A DNA stretch of 64,000 nucleotides from Physella acuta. Its lineage: Eukaryota; Mollusca; Gastropoda; Physidae. The notes beneath the pieces were generated by a model. The model was given only the letters and a program-made list of their open reading frames with translations, searched no databases and was not told where the DNA came from. The first letter of the stretch is position 1. The number at the start of each line of letters is the position of its first letter. The stretch spans positions 82,501-146,500 of the forward strand of contig NW_026732264.1 of NCBI RefSeq assembly GCF_028476545.1, read 5' to 3'. Below are positions 1 to 30,106 of this stretch, piece by piece. Made by a program: the position numbers and the translations under genes.

Positions 1-603
1 CTGTCTTGCTTTCTGGGGAACAAACATTTTAGAAAATGTAATAGTTCTATGAATTGATGTTTATTCGTTTTGATTCTAAAAGTATTGAAAATGTAACTGA
101 AACAAAAACTAGTTTTGATTTAATAAGCAATAATATAAATAAATCTTCATATTGACATAAATCGCATGTTTACAAAAAAGAGACGTAACAAACTCACACT
201 TGAGAGAGTAACGGAGTATTTGTGTCAACGGTTGTGATTATTACATAAGAAAAACCATTTTTACATTTTGTTTAAGTTTGTGTATGTCCTAAGTTCCAAG
301 CTTTAATTTTATGTTACACAGCTCAGGTATAGACATGTATTTTTACGTAAAGGAATGTAGAGCTTAATCTGCAATTAATTTTTCATGAAAAACCAACAGA
401 TGAATATTGCGACATATAAGTCTTTAATTCACAGAAAATGAACTTTGCTATTGTGTATTTTTAATTTTCAATAGAAAGCACACTTTAGTCAAAATTATTT
501 AAATCATAAAATGTATAGCAATAAGTCATGTTTTTATAAAATGTAAAATACAAATATAATATATAAACGATCGTCTTCAACTTTTCAAAAATAGTTGGGT
601 TAC

Positions 604-752
604 CTTTAATATTAAAATATAATGTAGGCAAAGTTGAATTCCATCCAAAACTGTTGTTTGAGTAGCAATTAACGGCTAATATAACTTCTGCGGAAAAAAT
701 AATATTATTGATATGTAACAGACCATTATTACATTTCACTGGTAAACGAAGG

Positions 753-820
<68 letters not shown>

Positions 821-834
821 AATATATATATATT

Positions 835-901
<67 letters not shown>

Positions 902-1314
902 GAGCGGACCCGCGGCGTATCATACGCCGCTATTGAGTTGTTTTATTTTCTACTTTTCAGTAATTCATAATTTGTGAATTCTACAGTACCAATGCTGCCA
1001 CTGAAAATATTTGCTTTAAAATACTAACCCCCCCTTTCTCCTAACCCCGACCCTACCCTTCCCCCCCCCCCCCCCCACCGTGAAAGCAGCCTCCTCTTAC
1101 TTACCTCCTGTAAGTTTAAAATCGTTTCAAACTAAATTATCTGCCCCTAATAGCCGTCACTAAACCCGGCTCTACGATTTGTAAACATTTAGTTTGACTA
1201 CAGCTCACCAGACCAAGTGGGGGTGGGGTGGGGGTGGTAGTGATAGTGATAGAGAGAAAGAGAGGGGACTGTAAGGCGCGCTTGCAGCTTGTTTTCTAGC
1301 GTCTCCCAGAAGAG

Positions 1315-1391
<77 letters not shown>

Positions 1392-4300
1392 AAAATATCT
1401 TATCGACACAAAAATGCTATGAACAAGGTCACATTTGCAATGAGTGCAGTATGGATATAGATACAGGTGCCTGTTATAGCTTTAGAAAGCCAGGACAGAT
1501 ACAACGCAATTGGCCAAACGGGACCAGTACAACATGCAACTGGCGTACTAAAATTGTACATCGAGGGTCAGAAGACCTCAAAAGTCAATACTGCGATGAT
1601 TCTGGGCACATTTCAAGGGTGTGTCCCACAGCGCAACGTAGTATGTTCAATAGAAGCAAAAAAAAAATTGGAGGAGTATCCTAACAAAGGTAGTGTCCTT
1701 CGTAGGTTATAAATGATAATAATTTAATGAATGTTAACTTTTTATCTTTTATAAGGAAGCATTTCTATGATCTCGTATATTCACTATATTGTTTTACATG
1801 TTATTTCAAGAGATGTTTATATTCGATTTAAGTGTATGAATAAAATAAATGAACTTCAACAAAACAAGGGTTATATTTTTTTAAAATAATCTGATGCTAT
1901 ATTGTATGTACCTTTTAGATTGTTATTTTATATATATTAGACGGTTATGATTAATGCAGCGATCAGAGTTACGGTTTTCGTGGCAATGTCAGCAAGAAAA
2001 AACACATCATACATAAAACCGTTTGGATTATACAGTGATTAAAGAGGCGATAATTACATTTCTTTAAATAGTGGTGTATTATTATAAATATTTATAAAAT
2101 AATTGTTTTTTTAAGTACTCTGATATTTTAAAAAAAGTTTTGTTTAGATAAGTTTAGAATAACATGCTTAATAATATTTTTTTTTCTACATAAATTATTC
2201 ACTACTTTAAAAACATAATATTACAATAATTTTTGTTTTCGAATTTTTCTCTTACGTTCTTTTACAAGACACATTTAAATAACTAAAGCTTTAAAAATAT
2301 TATTGTTTTTATATCGAACGCAGATGATTTTTATGTAAAACCTTCCCTTTTTTAAAAAATATGTGATAATTAATAATGGAACGTGTTCAATCTTTGTAAA
2401 TGTATAATTTGTAAAATAGTTTTTACTCTAGGCTAAGAAAAATACATTATATTATTAAGTTAAAGCTCTAACCTGCGTTTAAGGAAATAGTTAAGCTCCT
2501 CGCATCTGTTTCGTTCACCAATTTCCCATTTACAAAACATCTGATGGTAGTTTTTATACCGCTGTTGTCAAGTCGCCTTACAGTGCAATTTTTGTTTGTT
2601 TGACCGTCATCACAGCCTTCCTCAAATCCAATTTTAGGATAATCTAGAAACGAGAAATAAGGGCGCGATGTCTATTGCCAGCAGATTAAAAACATTTTTC
2701 AGCCACGTTTGTTTTGTATGTTTATTTACTTCAACTGACTTTCAAAATAAGAACCTTTGATAGTCTAAAATCATTGTAGCAAAATTTTAATATTCAAATA
2801 CTTATCACAGCAACATAACATCTTGAACTTACCAACTTTGATAGTGTCCAGTACTCTGCTGTCACCAAAAATTTCAACTATTTCGTGGTCGGTAATATAG
2901 GGATAAATGATGGATTTTATTGATTTGTTGCCTATTCCAAGTATTTCTTGGGATATGAAATGTTCACATTTAGGAATTTCTAACTTCTCGCAAGCGGCTA
3001 ACTTATCTGATTTAAAAGTAGTCTAAATGTATTTTTTTAATAAATTATTTCAATAATAATAAAAGCAAAATTAACTGATACTTTACAGCTATTAAAATAT
3101 TTGCACAATGAATTATAACATGCAGTATGTTTGCATACATCTAAACAATCCAATAAAGGCATTTACGTGTGTAATAAAATACTAATGTATACCTTACTAA
3201 TCAGTTTTAAACCCATTAATCGATTTATTGCCCTGTAACGTCTAACGGTACTGCACGTTATATGCAGGCCGTCGTCTCTGAATACATGGGTGCAGTTGAT
3301 ATCACGGAGTTTTTCTGAAAGTATAGACTTTCTGGTAGTATCAGTCTATGTGACCATTTGTTGCTATACACACATGTACGTGAACCATTAAACGTGTTTA
3401 TTATCATGCATATAGATTCGAGCAAAAATAAACATAGACGTACACAAATACATTTACCAACAAATAATATTAAATGATAAAAAAAAAACTGCTGTGATAA
3501 TACTTCACACAATTTTAAAAGAGTGGCCAAGAGACATACCAATTACTGTGAAAAGGCAGGTTAGCAGAATGATTTCATTTAAATCGCTTTTATCCGTTTT
3601 CATCGTTAAAGAAAGACCTCCTTCCATATCCAAACCGGTAACGTTTGGTATAAAAAAAACTGGTCTTGCATGTTACTTTGCCTGTAACATTGAAGTTTGC
3701 TCCGAAGTTCGTCGGGGACATATTTGTACAAACGTTTGTGGTATATCCACATTGTATTGTATTTTCTCCCAGCTTCCATATCACTCCTGTATTTTTCGAA
3801 CACGGAAAATCTTGCGACGTTATTTGGTAATCCAAATCTTCTTTTGCTGGATTGCAGATATTTGCATCTGTATTACAAATCAAAAAAACAAAAAAAAAAC
3901 TTAACATGTAAGGATAAAAGAATTAATGTTTTTTACCCATGTTCTCCGCCAGCTCTCGACAATGTGAGGAAAGGAAAAGAAATAGATGATTTTCTAAATC
4001 TCTATTATCATGAAAGTCAAGTTTTTGGCCGAATAAAAATTATTGAACATTATTGAACAGAGACATGCATAATTGCATATCGATGCAGACGCGTGGAGAG
4101 GCGTGGCAGGGGTGAGGACCGCACCGAGTGACACCATTTAGGGGGTGACACCAAGACAAAAATTGAAAAATGTAAAGAAGATATTAGTTTTTGCCAGTTC
4201 AATTAATAATTAATTTGAGTTAAAAAGTCACTTCACACTGCAAATCGGAGATTCCGACACGGGGAATTGGTGACACCTGGGCGTAGACCTGCTACTTATA

Positions 4301-4522
4301 GAGAAAACAATGGTACATGCAGCTTTATTAGTAACAGACTATTTATAGAATTTTCATTAAATGATAAGTCAATCAACAACTGAGGTAGGGTAACACTAAT
4401 CTAATAATTTAATCGTAGCTTGACTCAGCTAAAATTAATAGGCGGATTAATATAACTTGTGCACAAATGTAAGCTATTAGAAAAAATAGGGAGGGGTGAC
4501 AAAATTAAAAAAAAATATATGT

Positions 4523-4604
<82 letters not shown>

Positions 4605-4616
4605 ACATATATATAC

Positions 4617-4651
<35 letters not shown>

Positions 4652-4655
4652 GTAT

Positions 4656-4731
<76 letters not shown>

Positions 4732-5038
4732 GTTTACAGCTACTCCCCTACCCAAACAAACATGTGCACACCCAATGACGTTCAATGTCCGACCTATTAA
4801 TACACTGAATACCAGCTACCGAACATGTTTAACTAAAAACGAAATTCTTGTGGCCTACTCTTTAACAGGCTGATTGAACCTGGAGCTAATTAAAATACAC
4901 TAACATATATACAAAACAGTGATGCTGTATGAATTTATGTAAAGTAGTCAGTGCAAAGTAAAGAAATTATAACCTGAGTTACTTACTTGTAGTCTGCCAT
5001 ACAGCCAGAACATACAACGCCACAAACATTTTGGCCAT
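604..5038 (-). CDS. Ig-domain paralogue of the plus-strand receptor, partial (runs off left edge)
   Basis: Five minus-strand exons are readable: 4987-5038 (ATG at 5038, signal peptide [17 protein letters not shown]), 3682-3867, 2833-3006, 2473-2643 and 604-687, all joining in phase 1. They correspond one to one with the signal-peptide and four Ig exons of the plus-strand gene. Shared marks are an N-terminal Cys-Ser-Lys, LGIG in domain 1, and Cys-x(5-6)-GW in the last Ig exon. The second exon's donor appears to be GC (ACAG then GCAAAG), which is the only choice found that restores frame and homology. The transmembrane, coiled-coil and C-terminal parts should lie left of base 604 and were not recognised in the 600 bases available. 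It is probably a receptor or secreted Ig protein of the same family. Confidence 0.65.
757..900. repeat. (TA)n microsatellite
   Basis: About 140 bases of TA with two short interruptions, ending at the edge of the foldback repeat. Confidence 0.95.
905..1318 (-). repeat. Non-autonomous repeat with terminal foldback, copy 1
   Basis: This roughly 410-bp segment matches 59648-60043 in reverse orientation along its full length, including a C-rich run, a segment around AAACCCGGCTCTACGATTTG and a GCGGCGTATxATxCGCCGC palindrome at one end. It lies between two long (TA)n tracts. There is no coding content. The terminal hairpin recalls Helitron ends, but no CTRR terminus was seen. Confidence 0.6.
1318..1389. 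repeat. (TA)n microsatellite
   Basis: A pure TA run on the other flank of the same foldback repeat, so TA may be its insertion target or part of the element. Confidence 0.95.
1411..1690 (+). pseudogene. Zinc-knuckle-like fossil (CNBP-type retrocopy or retroelement gag)
   Basis: The plus strand shows several degraded CCHC-like units ([15 protein letters not shown] and SGHISRVCP). This is the pattern of CNBP-type nucleic-acid-binding proteins and of retroelement gag knuckles. The stretch is broken and old. The family cannot be settled from this fragment. Confidence 0.35.
4090..4285 (+). mobile_element. Degenerate hAT-type MITE (poly-G family)
   Basis: Resembles the intact copies at 29735 and 60608 (GGACCGCACCGAGTGACACCA and a second GTGACACC block) but its ends are worn and no target duplication was found. 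It lies upstream of the minus-strand Ig exon 2. Confidence 0.45.
4526..4729. repeat. (TA)n microsatellite, interrupted
   Basis: Two TA blocks separated by a short ATGTATACATATATACATAA segment, in the first intron of the minus-strand Ig gene. Confidence 0.95.
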
Positions 5039-5217
5039 AAACCTAGAAAACAATTCAAATTATATTAAAACATGACCGACACGTTTAACAGATTTCAATG
5101 TTAAATCTGATTAACATACATGCGCACAAGTACACATTATCATCATCTCGCAACTACCATGAGTACATGTCACAACAAGTCAACACCATTTCGTCCTGTC
5201 TCAGCTTTAGTTTTAGG

Positions 5218-5393
5218 CAGTGTTTCTTCCAGACTATTTTCTCCGGGCGGGGGGGGGGGCACTTGAAATTTTCCGGTGGGGGGGGGGGGTGGGGGGGCGG
5301 TAGACTTTCTTCGGGGGGGGGGGGGGGAGGACACTGTTAAAAGTATATTTCTTTTATATAAATTTCATTTTGTTCGGGGGGGGGGCATAGAAG
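5218..5393 (+). mobile_element. hAT-type MITE, GTTTCTTCC family
   Basis: Starts CAGTGTTTCTTCCAG and ends GAAGAAACTCT, with several poly-G runs inside. The right end is worn, so its 8-bp duplication is unclear. It lies just upstream of the minus-strand gene's ATG. Confidence 0.55.
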
Positions 5394-5689
5394 AAACTCT
5401 TTAGGTCTCTCTACTTCAACTCTTTCTCTATTGATCTTCTAAATGTTTATTGTGGCCGTACTTGTTTTTTCTTGTTCATCTGTAAGCAGACCTAACCAAA
5501 GCGTCTGCTCTGATACTGAGCACCTGGCCCAACCATCTCCATTTACGTGTCTTATAACTACTGCTAATGGCTAAATGAGTGTTCCTCTTTTTGACTCCTA
5601 ACTTGAGATGGTATTTTGCCAGAATATTCTCAGTATATGTCGCTTCAACTTTTTTTCTTCTATAATGTATAGACATAGTTCTCATATTT

Positions 5690-7553
5690 TTACTTTTCCG
5701 TATACTGAGTATAGAGGAAGTAATGTAATCGTGCACAAAAATCAAATGTAATTTTGACAGTTTTCATCGCTTTATACCTCAGTACTTCATCAAATACTAA
5801 GTTTAGGGGACTTCTTTTAATCGGGCAAAAATTTCAGTGTTCTATGTGTTATCAAGTCGGAAAAACTTAGCTTTATAATCCTGTCCGTATATCTGTGTGT
5901 GTATATGTGTCTGTAAACACGATAACTTGAGTACCGTTACAGCTATGTTGATGAAGTTTCAAATATAAGTATTATATCTAATTTTTAGTTCTGTTTCAAC
6001 TTTTCAGCGATTTCCGGTAACAGGAAGTGGAACTTTTTCTACTTTCAATTTTTCAAAGCCCTATTATAGAATACTGTTTCAGATAAAAAATTGAATTTTC
6101 ACGTGCAAATTAAAGATCTAATTCTCTGCCTTCTGTCAAACGTAAAGTAATTTCCGTTGACCGGAAGTAGTAATTTACGCTATTTCCGATGTCTCCAAAA
6201 AACGCACATGAATTTATAAAGTACTATTAATATCCCGCACTATTATGCACATTTTATCTAGCGTTCACTTGGTGTGCAATTATTTTTTTAACGAGATTCT
6301 ATTCTATTTTTAAAAGTTTAAGTATTTAAAATGGATTTAAAATTGTCTACATCCCGACTTCCATCCCCCGTAGTGTTATATAAGAATATTCGAGAAAGTT
6401 TAGGGGAGATTACTCCCGCTTTATTCTATATTATGAAAGGTCATTTGTTTTATAAGTTCAAACTTATAGATCATTTATATAGAGTATATTATTTTTCTTA
6501 AACTATATTTCTCACAACTAACCTATTGATAAATGATATTTTTCTTTAATTATAATTGAAATAACTATGCCTGATAATTTTTTTTAAATTAAATACATTT
6601 TTTTTCCTGAAATTAGAAGGCTGTCTTGTACTACTCTTTCCTTAAAATTATACGCGCATTGTCAGGTTCATAGTTTTTAGTTTTGCAACTCTATAGTAAA
6701 TACACATTTTAAAGTATTGAAAAAAAAAACAATTGCAAAAAAAAACAACGTTTTAATATCAAGCTTTTATCTAATAATGTAATAAATAAACCGGGAGTGA
6801 TCTCCCCTAAACTTTCTCGAATATTCTTATGTAAAACAACAGGGGATGGGAACTCGGGATATAGACATGATTTTTAATCCATTTTAAATACTTAAAGTTT
6901 TAAAAATAGAATAAAATCTCGTAGACAAATTAATTGCACACCAAGTGAACGCCAAATAAAAAGTGCATAATAGTGCGCAATATTATTAGTACTTTAAAAA
7001 TTTACATGCGTTTTTTGAGAATTCGGAAGTAGCGTAAATTACTACTTTTGTTCAACGGAAATGACTCAAAATTTAACAGAAGGTAGAGAATTAGATCTTT
7101 GACTTACATGTGAAATTTCATTTATCTATCTGAAATAGTACTCATGTTATAGGCTTTTGAAAAATTCAAAGTAGAAAAAATACCACTTCCGGTTATCGGA
7201 AATCGCTCAAAAGTTGAAACGGATCTACGATTTTAATAAAATACTTATATATAAAATTTCATCAACCTAGCTGTAACGGTACTCAAGTTATCGTGTTTAC
7301 ACACACACAGATTAGCACACAGAAAACGGACAGAATTGCAAAGCCCAGTTTTTCAGACTGGATTACGCATAAAACCTCTTAATTTTGATAAATCTGTATT
7401 GATCCTTTTTGCCCGATTAAAATAAGTCCTCTATACTCCGGATGTGATGAAGGACTGAGGAGTAAAACGTTGAAAACTGTCAAAATTTCATGTTATTTTT
7501 GTGCACGATTACAATACTTCCTCTATCGGCCTTACTCGTTTATACGAGAAAGT
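5690..7553. mobile_element. Inverted dimer of a 670-bp MITE family
   Basis: Bases 5690-6424 and 6783-7553 are reverse complements of one another with moderate divergence, around a 358-bp spacer. Each arm matches the single copies at 15158 and 21616. The arms meet tail to tail at a GGGGAGATxACTCCCG motif. It lies in the shared upstream region of the two head-to-head Ig genes. Confidence 0.7.
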
Positions 7554-8099
7554 AAAAAGCAGAAAATAAATGGTTTTCTTTGAATATATCATCTATCTAT
7601 CTAATACTACTAAAAGTCAAGTTTGTTTACATGTTTGAATATTTATTTGTTTTTTTGTTTGTTTGTTTGTTTGCCTGATTGACTATCTCGCATGGTTGCA
7701 CACATCGTGGAAAGCTGTAAAATAGTATGTAGGTAGAGAAAAATGTTTGTTTTAAGACAGACTGTTAATCACACATTTATTTAAAGACGTTAATTAATTT
7801 ATTGATTTATTCATACGCAGAGTAACCCATTATTTTTAAAAGTTTAGAACGACCACTACACTCGGCGGGACCGTGACGTCACAGTTTTTTGTTTACTCTT
7901 TAGTACAATAAAATGGCGGCGTCTATCGAAGAAAATTGTGTTCCCATTCAAAAGTTTAACGCGTTCTAAATCTAATTTTCTGTCGGTCATAACTTTAACA
8001 ATACGTCCGTTTGCTGTATTTATTACGTTCCAACACTTATATCAATTTTCAACTGTCTTTTTTCATTTAGTTTTACAATAAATTTCTCTAGATCTAAAG

Positions 8100-8345
8100 A
8101 TCAGCTGTCAAAGCAAAGTTATGAATCTAGCCTAGATCTAGATCTAGCCTAGATCTAGGTCACTAGACTCAATGTAAATTCTAGATCTAGACTTAATGTA
8201 AATTCTACATCTAGAATCTATTTCAGGCCTTAATACATCTAGAATCTATTTCAGGCCTTAATTATTTTATATAAATCTTTGTTTGGCTAATTTAAGATTA
8301 AATTTAATTTGAAAGTTACTACTACTAGACTTAGATCTAGATCTA
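8100..8345. repeat. AGATCTAGA-rich simple repeats with a short tandem duplication
   Basis: Many copies of TAGATCTAGA and a directly repeated 27-bp unit (ACATCTAGAATCTATTTCAG then GCCTTAA, near 8206-8258). No coding content. Confidence 0.7.
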
Positions 8346-8374
8346 GAATCTATCCGCGTAAATCAAGTTGCATA

Positions 8375-8670
8375 AAGACGGTAGGGGAGGGGAGGCGGGG
8401 GGGAGGCGGGGGGGGGAAGGGGAGGCGGGGGGAGGTGGATGGGGGAAGGGGGGGCGGGGGGGATATATGTTGGGGCGCCAAAATGGTTTGGAAAAATAAA
8501 TTGAAAGGTTGAGGGGGGTTCAAATCGAAAGTTTGAGTGGGGGTGGGGGTGTGCACATCAAAAGTTTGAGGGGGGGGGGTCAAATCGAAATCTTGCGGGG
8601 GGGGGGGGGGTGGTTCAAATCGAAAACTTTGTCCCCGGGCGCCGGGAAGGGTCGCTATGCCTCTGAGTGA
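8375..8670 (+). mobile_element. Truncated hAT-type MITE (poly-G family)
   Basis: Repeated CAAATCGAAAGTTTGAG units separated by poly-G, ending GGTCGCTATGCCTCTG, which matches the right end of the intact copies. The left terminus was not found. Confidence 0.5.
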
Positions 8671-8794
8671 CAGACGTGATGTTTTTTGATGGATGACCCC
8701 CGAAACCCACAGTTATCCAACGGATGACGGGTATTCTAGTAATACTCTACAATTTAAATTATTAGCAAAAGGTATCTAATAGATATTATAGTGA

Positions 8795-8925
8795 ACTCTA
8801 GAACGCTACCCAAAAATCTTGAGTTCGAATTCGCGTAGAACGCTCCTGATTCCACTCAGCTCTGATGAGTACCTATTGCACGATAGGGAAGTAAAGGCGG
8901 CTAGACATAATGCTGAACAATTTTG
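8795..8925 (+). mobile_element. tRNA-derived SINE, worn copy
   Basis: Contains a B-box-like GAGTTCGAATTC and the SINE body CACTCAGCTCTGATGAGTAC, then AAAGGCGGCT. It matches the copy at 55149 and the gastropod SINE pattern known to me. Confidence 0.55.
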
Positions 8926-8929
8926 ATTA

Positions 8930-10080
8930 AAAGTGTGCTACATTTACTTATTAATAATTCGTAAGACGGTTTGTTTTTCAGTTTAGAATTTTAAATCTAT
9001 ATAGGCTATAGGAAAATGAAAATGTCTTTTACACATTACTATATTATTTATTTGATCGTAATGAAACTTTGTGAAGTTGAGTAGGTCTACATACCAGCTA
9101 TGATTGACAGCATGATTTATTTATTTTTTTTATATCGGTGGGGTGTTGCTCCGTTGGAAGTATTCCATTGGTCGTCCCTTTACCTTATGCTAGATCCATT
9201 AACTGGGTGTCCTGTTTATAGCGTCAGGGTACTAGTTGTCGAAATGCAAAAGGTACGCCCTCTGACGCCCAGGGTTCGCGTGAAAATGTGCGACTTTGGC
9301 TCCCCCATGAGAACTATGCCGATCACAAGTGTTCTATAGAGAGCCTTACAGAAGGAATTCGGTGTGCTAAAATCAAACAAGGGGTAACCGGTAGATCCAA
9401 AATTCGCACGGCAACGCATTGGACAACGTGGAGGTCGCCGAAGAGTATTTCATTTCACCATTACGAAGGGTGATTGACGTACACTCAGTGTTTTTATACA
9501 GCACATCTTTGCACGTCTGGGTGGTAGTGTGGGTAAACCCACGACTCGACAAGTAAGAACCAAAAAATCTAGTGCTGAAATTTGTGAAATTTTAATAACT
9601 CGAGTTCAAATGATAACGTTCGGCGGATGCATTATTGTGTAGTTAAACGCGGGTATTATTTCTTGTTATCATATTAAATAACAAATAAGGTTGGCTAAAA
9701 ATGAAATTAAAAATGTAAAACGTTTTATTAGAACCATAGAAAGTCACAGTGTTTTTATGTTTATTGTATTAAATATTTTTACTAGACGTACACATTTACC
9801 TTGGATTCAATCTGACCGCTACACTGCGCCACTCAAAACCGATATCCCACTATGCCCAACCGAGCCCTTTTAAAGCTCTTTACCCAAAATTAAAATGACT
9901 CCCTTCACCCGTACTCTACATCATTCATTCTAGGTCATCCAGTTAAGATATATTTTACGATAGGAAAATCATTAAGTAAGTGACATATTGTTTGAAAACG
10001 GGTGAACATAAAAGCAAGGTATTGATATTAGCTTACATGAGCACTAGTGTGGAAAATCAATACGTGTAAAAAAGAAGCGA
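8930..10080. other. Stretch without a supported gene
   Basis: Short open frames occur around 9100-9480, in a locally GC-richer block, but none shows a domain, a codon pattern or splice partners that I can support. The rest is AT-rich. Confidence 0.4.
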
Positions 10081-10097
10081 TCTACTAAAATATATAG

Positions 10098-10460
10098 AGC
10101 GGGAGTGAGGTCCCCTAGGCTTTCTTGTATAATCTTATATAACAGTAAACGTTTTGATGTCACCTCAAAAGGAATTTATTCAATTTATTTATTCAGCTTA
10201 TTCAATAACGGTAACAGATTGATTTTCGAGAAAACACATAGAGGCGGCAAGATGTTGCAGCAAAATTCCCGGCAGTTCCCGGTAAACTTAGTCTCCCGGG
10301 AATTACACACAGGTCGATAGCAGCCATCGTATAGGATCTTTAATAAAACTGAAATAACCCTACTATTTCCGGATATAGGAGGCCATTTAAAAATGCAACG
10401 AAATCTATAGAATTTGAAATTACCACTTTAGTATACCGGAAATCGTCCAAGAATTAGCAG
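10098..10460 (-). mobile_element. Degenerate copy of the 670-bp MITE
   Basis: Begins with a worn GCGGGAGTGAGGTCCCCTAG and carries the TTCCGGxxxxxGG-type blocks of the family in reversed orientation. It is strongly diverged. Confidence 0.4.
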
Positions 10461-10758
10461 AAACAATCTATGTGAAACTTTGCTTAATGAAAGCAATATT
10501 CAAATTAATTGCTTTTGAGTACAATAGATATATTTTCCTATTTTGAGACTTTTTTGAACGCTCACATGTTAAACTTACATCGAGATTAAAAAAATAAAGA
10601 AAAGTTGAATTATAGAGCGACAATAGTTGCCAATAATCGCTCTTAAGAGATGGGGCAGTTAAAATTGGAAACGTAATCTTTTTTAAACGGATATCAAGGT
10701 AAAGCGATAGACTCTTAAGACTAAATGTATGATTTATGTTATATATCATATACATACA

Positions 10759-10763
<5 letters not shown>

Positions 10764-10815
<52 letters not shown>
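10764..10815. repeat. (TA)n microsatellite
   Basis: A TA run upstream of the plus-strand receptor's putative 5' untranslated exon. Confidence 0.95.
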
Positions 10816-10822
<7 letters not shown>

Positions 10823-11720
10823 ATTTCTTACTTGCTATTATTCCTGTTTATCAAATAAAACGTTTCAGTATTATATATACCCTGCCATCGATAACTGTTA
10901 GCCATATATAACCAGCGCATGTAGGTCACGAAACCTGATACTGGCTGCAACTGGTTCGTGCTGGTCTATCGACCTCGCCCTACAAAAAAACGGACGTTGT
11001 TTTTGCAATCTAAAATTCATTGCAACATGTAACACATGAGCTATGAATAAAACAGGTAAAATCTTTCAAGTTGAACCATTTGAACCATTTGAGTAACAAA
11101 GGACTACTCAGGTAAGAAACGTAATTTAAAATTAATTATAGATAAAAAGAAAAACAAATATTGCCGTTAATAATGGTTAATTTTATTCAAATTATTTTCC
11201 ATTTCTTTGTATGTTATGTAGCATGATTTTTTATTTTAAAATAAAAAAAATAAACCTCATGTATGCCTATAAAAACATTATTTCATGAAATGTTTATTTT
11301 ATCTTATGTTATACTTAATTAATCATCTTACCTTAAGTAATTTTATATTCATCACTATATATAATTTCAGTTAAAACCTGAACTTATAACACTACATCCC
11401 TTCTAGTCTTCAAGCACATTTATATTTTAAAATACATCTTATTTTTTACTTATATTGTAAGCCCTATACAAGTTACATGTTGTTTAGTAGGGCATGTTTA
11501 TCATGTGTACACAAACGTTTTTGGGAAAATTATGGAAAATTATAATTTCCCAACATATCATGCTAAAGTTAATTTGTCATTGGTTCGTATTGATCCAGAA
11601 GTAATGGTAATTTTTCACAATTATTTCAAACCTATTAAATTAAGTATTGTGTATTCAATATTTTGTAATTATGTATTTCAATTCGTTTAGGAAAAGAGGA
11701 AAATCACATCAAAAAGCAGT

Positions 11721-28615
<16,895 letters not shown>

Positions 28616-28619
28616 GCAT

Positions 28620-29734
28620 AGCACACTAAACAAACTTGAGTTTTAGAAGTATAGAGATAGAGATGTCATGGGTATTTTATATTCTTTATATGACCACAAG
28701 TCTTTAGGGTACTCTGGAATCGGATGTCCAATATTTTTTTTTATGGTTGGAAGAAGCAACTACTCGATGCTTTACTGTTCAAATTTTGGACGGTCTTCAG
28801 TACATACAGCAAAATATATTAAATTGTTGATCTGACTTTAGTAGCTAAGGTTCAAAGAATGATGTGATAAAATAATGTTTACACACAAACGTAGCCCTGA
28901 TAAACATACCTCAACGAGTTGATATCGGAGGATTTTAAAGTTGTTTAATATGTCTATCCTGGCTCTAACATTTTACTTGAATACAATCAGAATATCGAGA
29001 TAACAGATGTTGGAATCTCAAAATGGATTGATGGTAACGGAGTGGTCACAGAAGATGCAACAATAAGATACATGGCAACAGGAGGATTATAAACTACACT
29101 ATCAAGTAATATATTTGGTAGGGGCTTTAATTTTAAACATTGAAGTAAACAAAACAAGACTTATAAAAGCTTAACACACATATTATAATTGTAATATTTA
29201 TTGTTGCTACTTCAAAAAAGAATAATGTTTTTTTTGCTATTATATTTGTATATTTACAAAGCGCATTGATATGACAGACTGTTAAATTAAATATAGAAAG
29301 TTTTATTTATTAATAAACACTACAAATAAAATTCATGTAAACATTCGATATTTTTTACTAGATAAATTGACAAGCACACTTTTTAAAAATAAATTTAGAG
29401 ATGCCGTGTGTCTTTAAAACCCTAAATTTTATATCAGTAAACATGCATGTGTGCTATAGTTTTGGATTTGTTTCGATACAATTTCCCCAGGTGTTGCGAT
29501 ACACATTTACCAGCATGCTCTCTTCAGTGGTTTAGCAAAATGTATGATAGATGACAAAATAGTGTACCATGTCACATGCCAATAATAGTTTGATGAAAAT
29601 AGTTTGACATAGCGAGTGGAGGTTATAAAAAAATTGACATCTACATTTTGCGACCATTAAGGTTCTACAATGCCCCATAGCTGTATACAAATCAACAGAT
29701 GTAGTGTTAAGCATATTATATTTGTACGCTTTGG
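28620..29734. other. 3' flank of the receptor gene
   Basis: AT-rich DNA that probably contains the receptor's 3' untranslated region up to about 29330. No other gene was seen. Confidence 0.4.
29312..29330 (+). promoter_or_regulatory. Candidate polyadenylation signals of the receptor gene
   Basis: Two AATAAA hexamers (29312-29317 and 29325-29330) lie about 700 bases after the stop codon on the coding strand. In this AT-rich DNA such hexamers occur by chance, so the assignment is tentative. Confidence 0.35.
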
Positions 29735-30098
29735 CAGAGGCGTAGCGAGGGTAGGGGGACAGGGGGTGCGGATCGCACCGGGTGACACCATATAGGGAGG
29801 GGGGGGTGACACAAAGGCAAAAAATAGCAAAATATATAGAGGAAAAGGATAATTCCATTTAATTAAGTGATTAATTCGAGTGTTAAATAGTGTTTTACGA
29901 GGTGCAAATCGAAAGTTTGAGGACAGGTGGGGGGTGCAAATCGAAAGTTTGAGGAGGGGGGGGGGTGCAAATCAAAAGTTTGAGGGGGTGGTGCAAATCG
30001 GAAATTGAAAGTTTGTCCCCGGGAAAGGTCGCTACGCCTCTGGGGGGTGACACCATTAAGTACCGCAACATGTGACACCCGACCTCACTACGCCGCTG
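29735..30098 (+). mobile_element. hAT-type MITE (poly-G family), intact TSD
   Basis: Ends are CAGAGGCGTAGCGAGG and CCTCACTACGCCGCTG, flanked by CGCTTTGG on both sides (29727-29734 and 30099-30106). Inside are GGTGACACC blocks, GTGCAAATCGAAAGTTTG units and poly-G. Confidence 0.88.
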
Positions 30099-30106
30099 CG
30101 CTTTGG

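Noticed and set aside
3494-4056. Plus-strand frames of 119-136 codons
   Set aside because: Shadows of the minus-strand Ig exon at 3682-3867; they show no domain and no splice context.
4477-4785. Tyr-Ile repeat proteins across this and other TA tracts
   Set aside because: Translations of (TA)n microsatellites, with no coding value.
8350-8583. Proline-rich frame opposite the poly-G MITE
   Set aside because: Produced by poly-G runs in a truncated hAT MITE; the same artefact appears at 29863-30122 and 60598-61057.
9100-9480. Overlapping frames in a GC-richer block
   Set aside because: Neither strand gives a consistent protein or a recognised repeat, so no gene call is justified.
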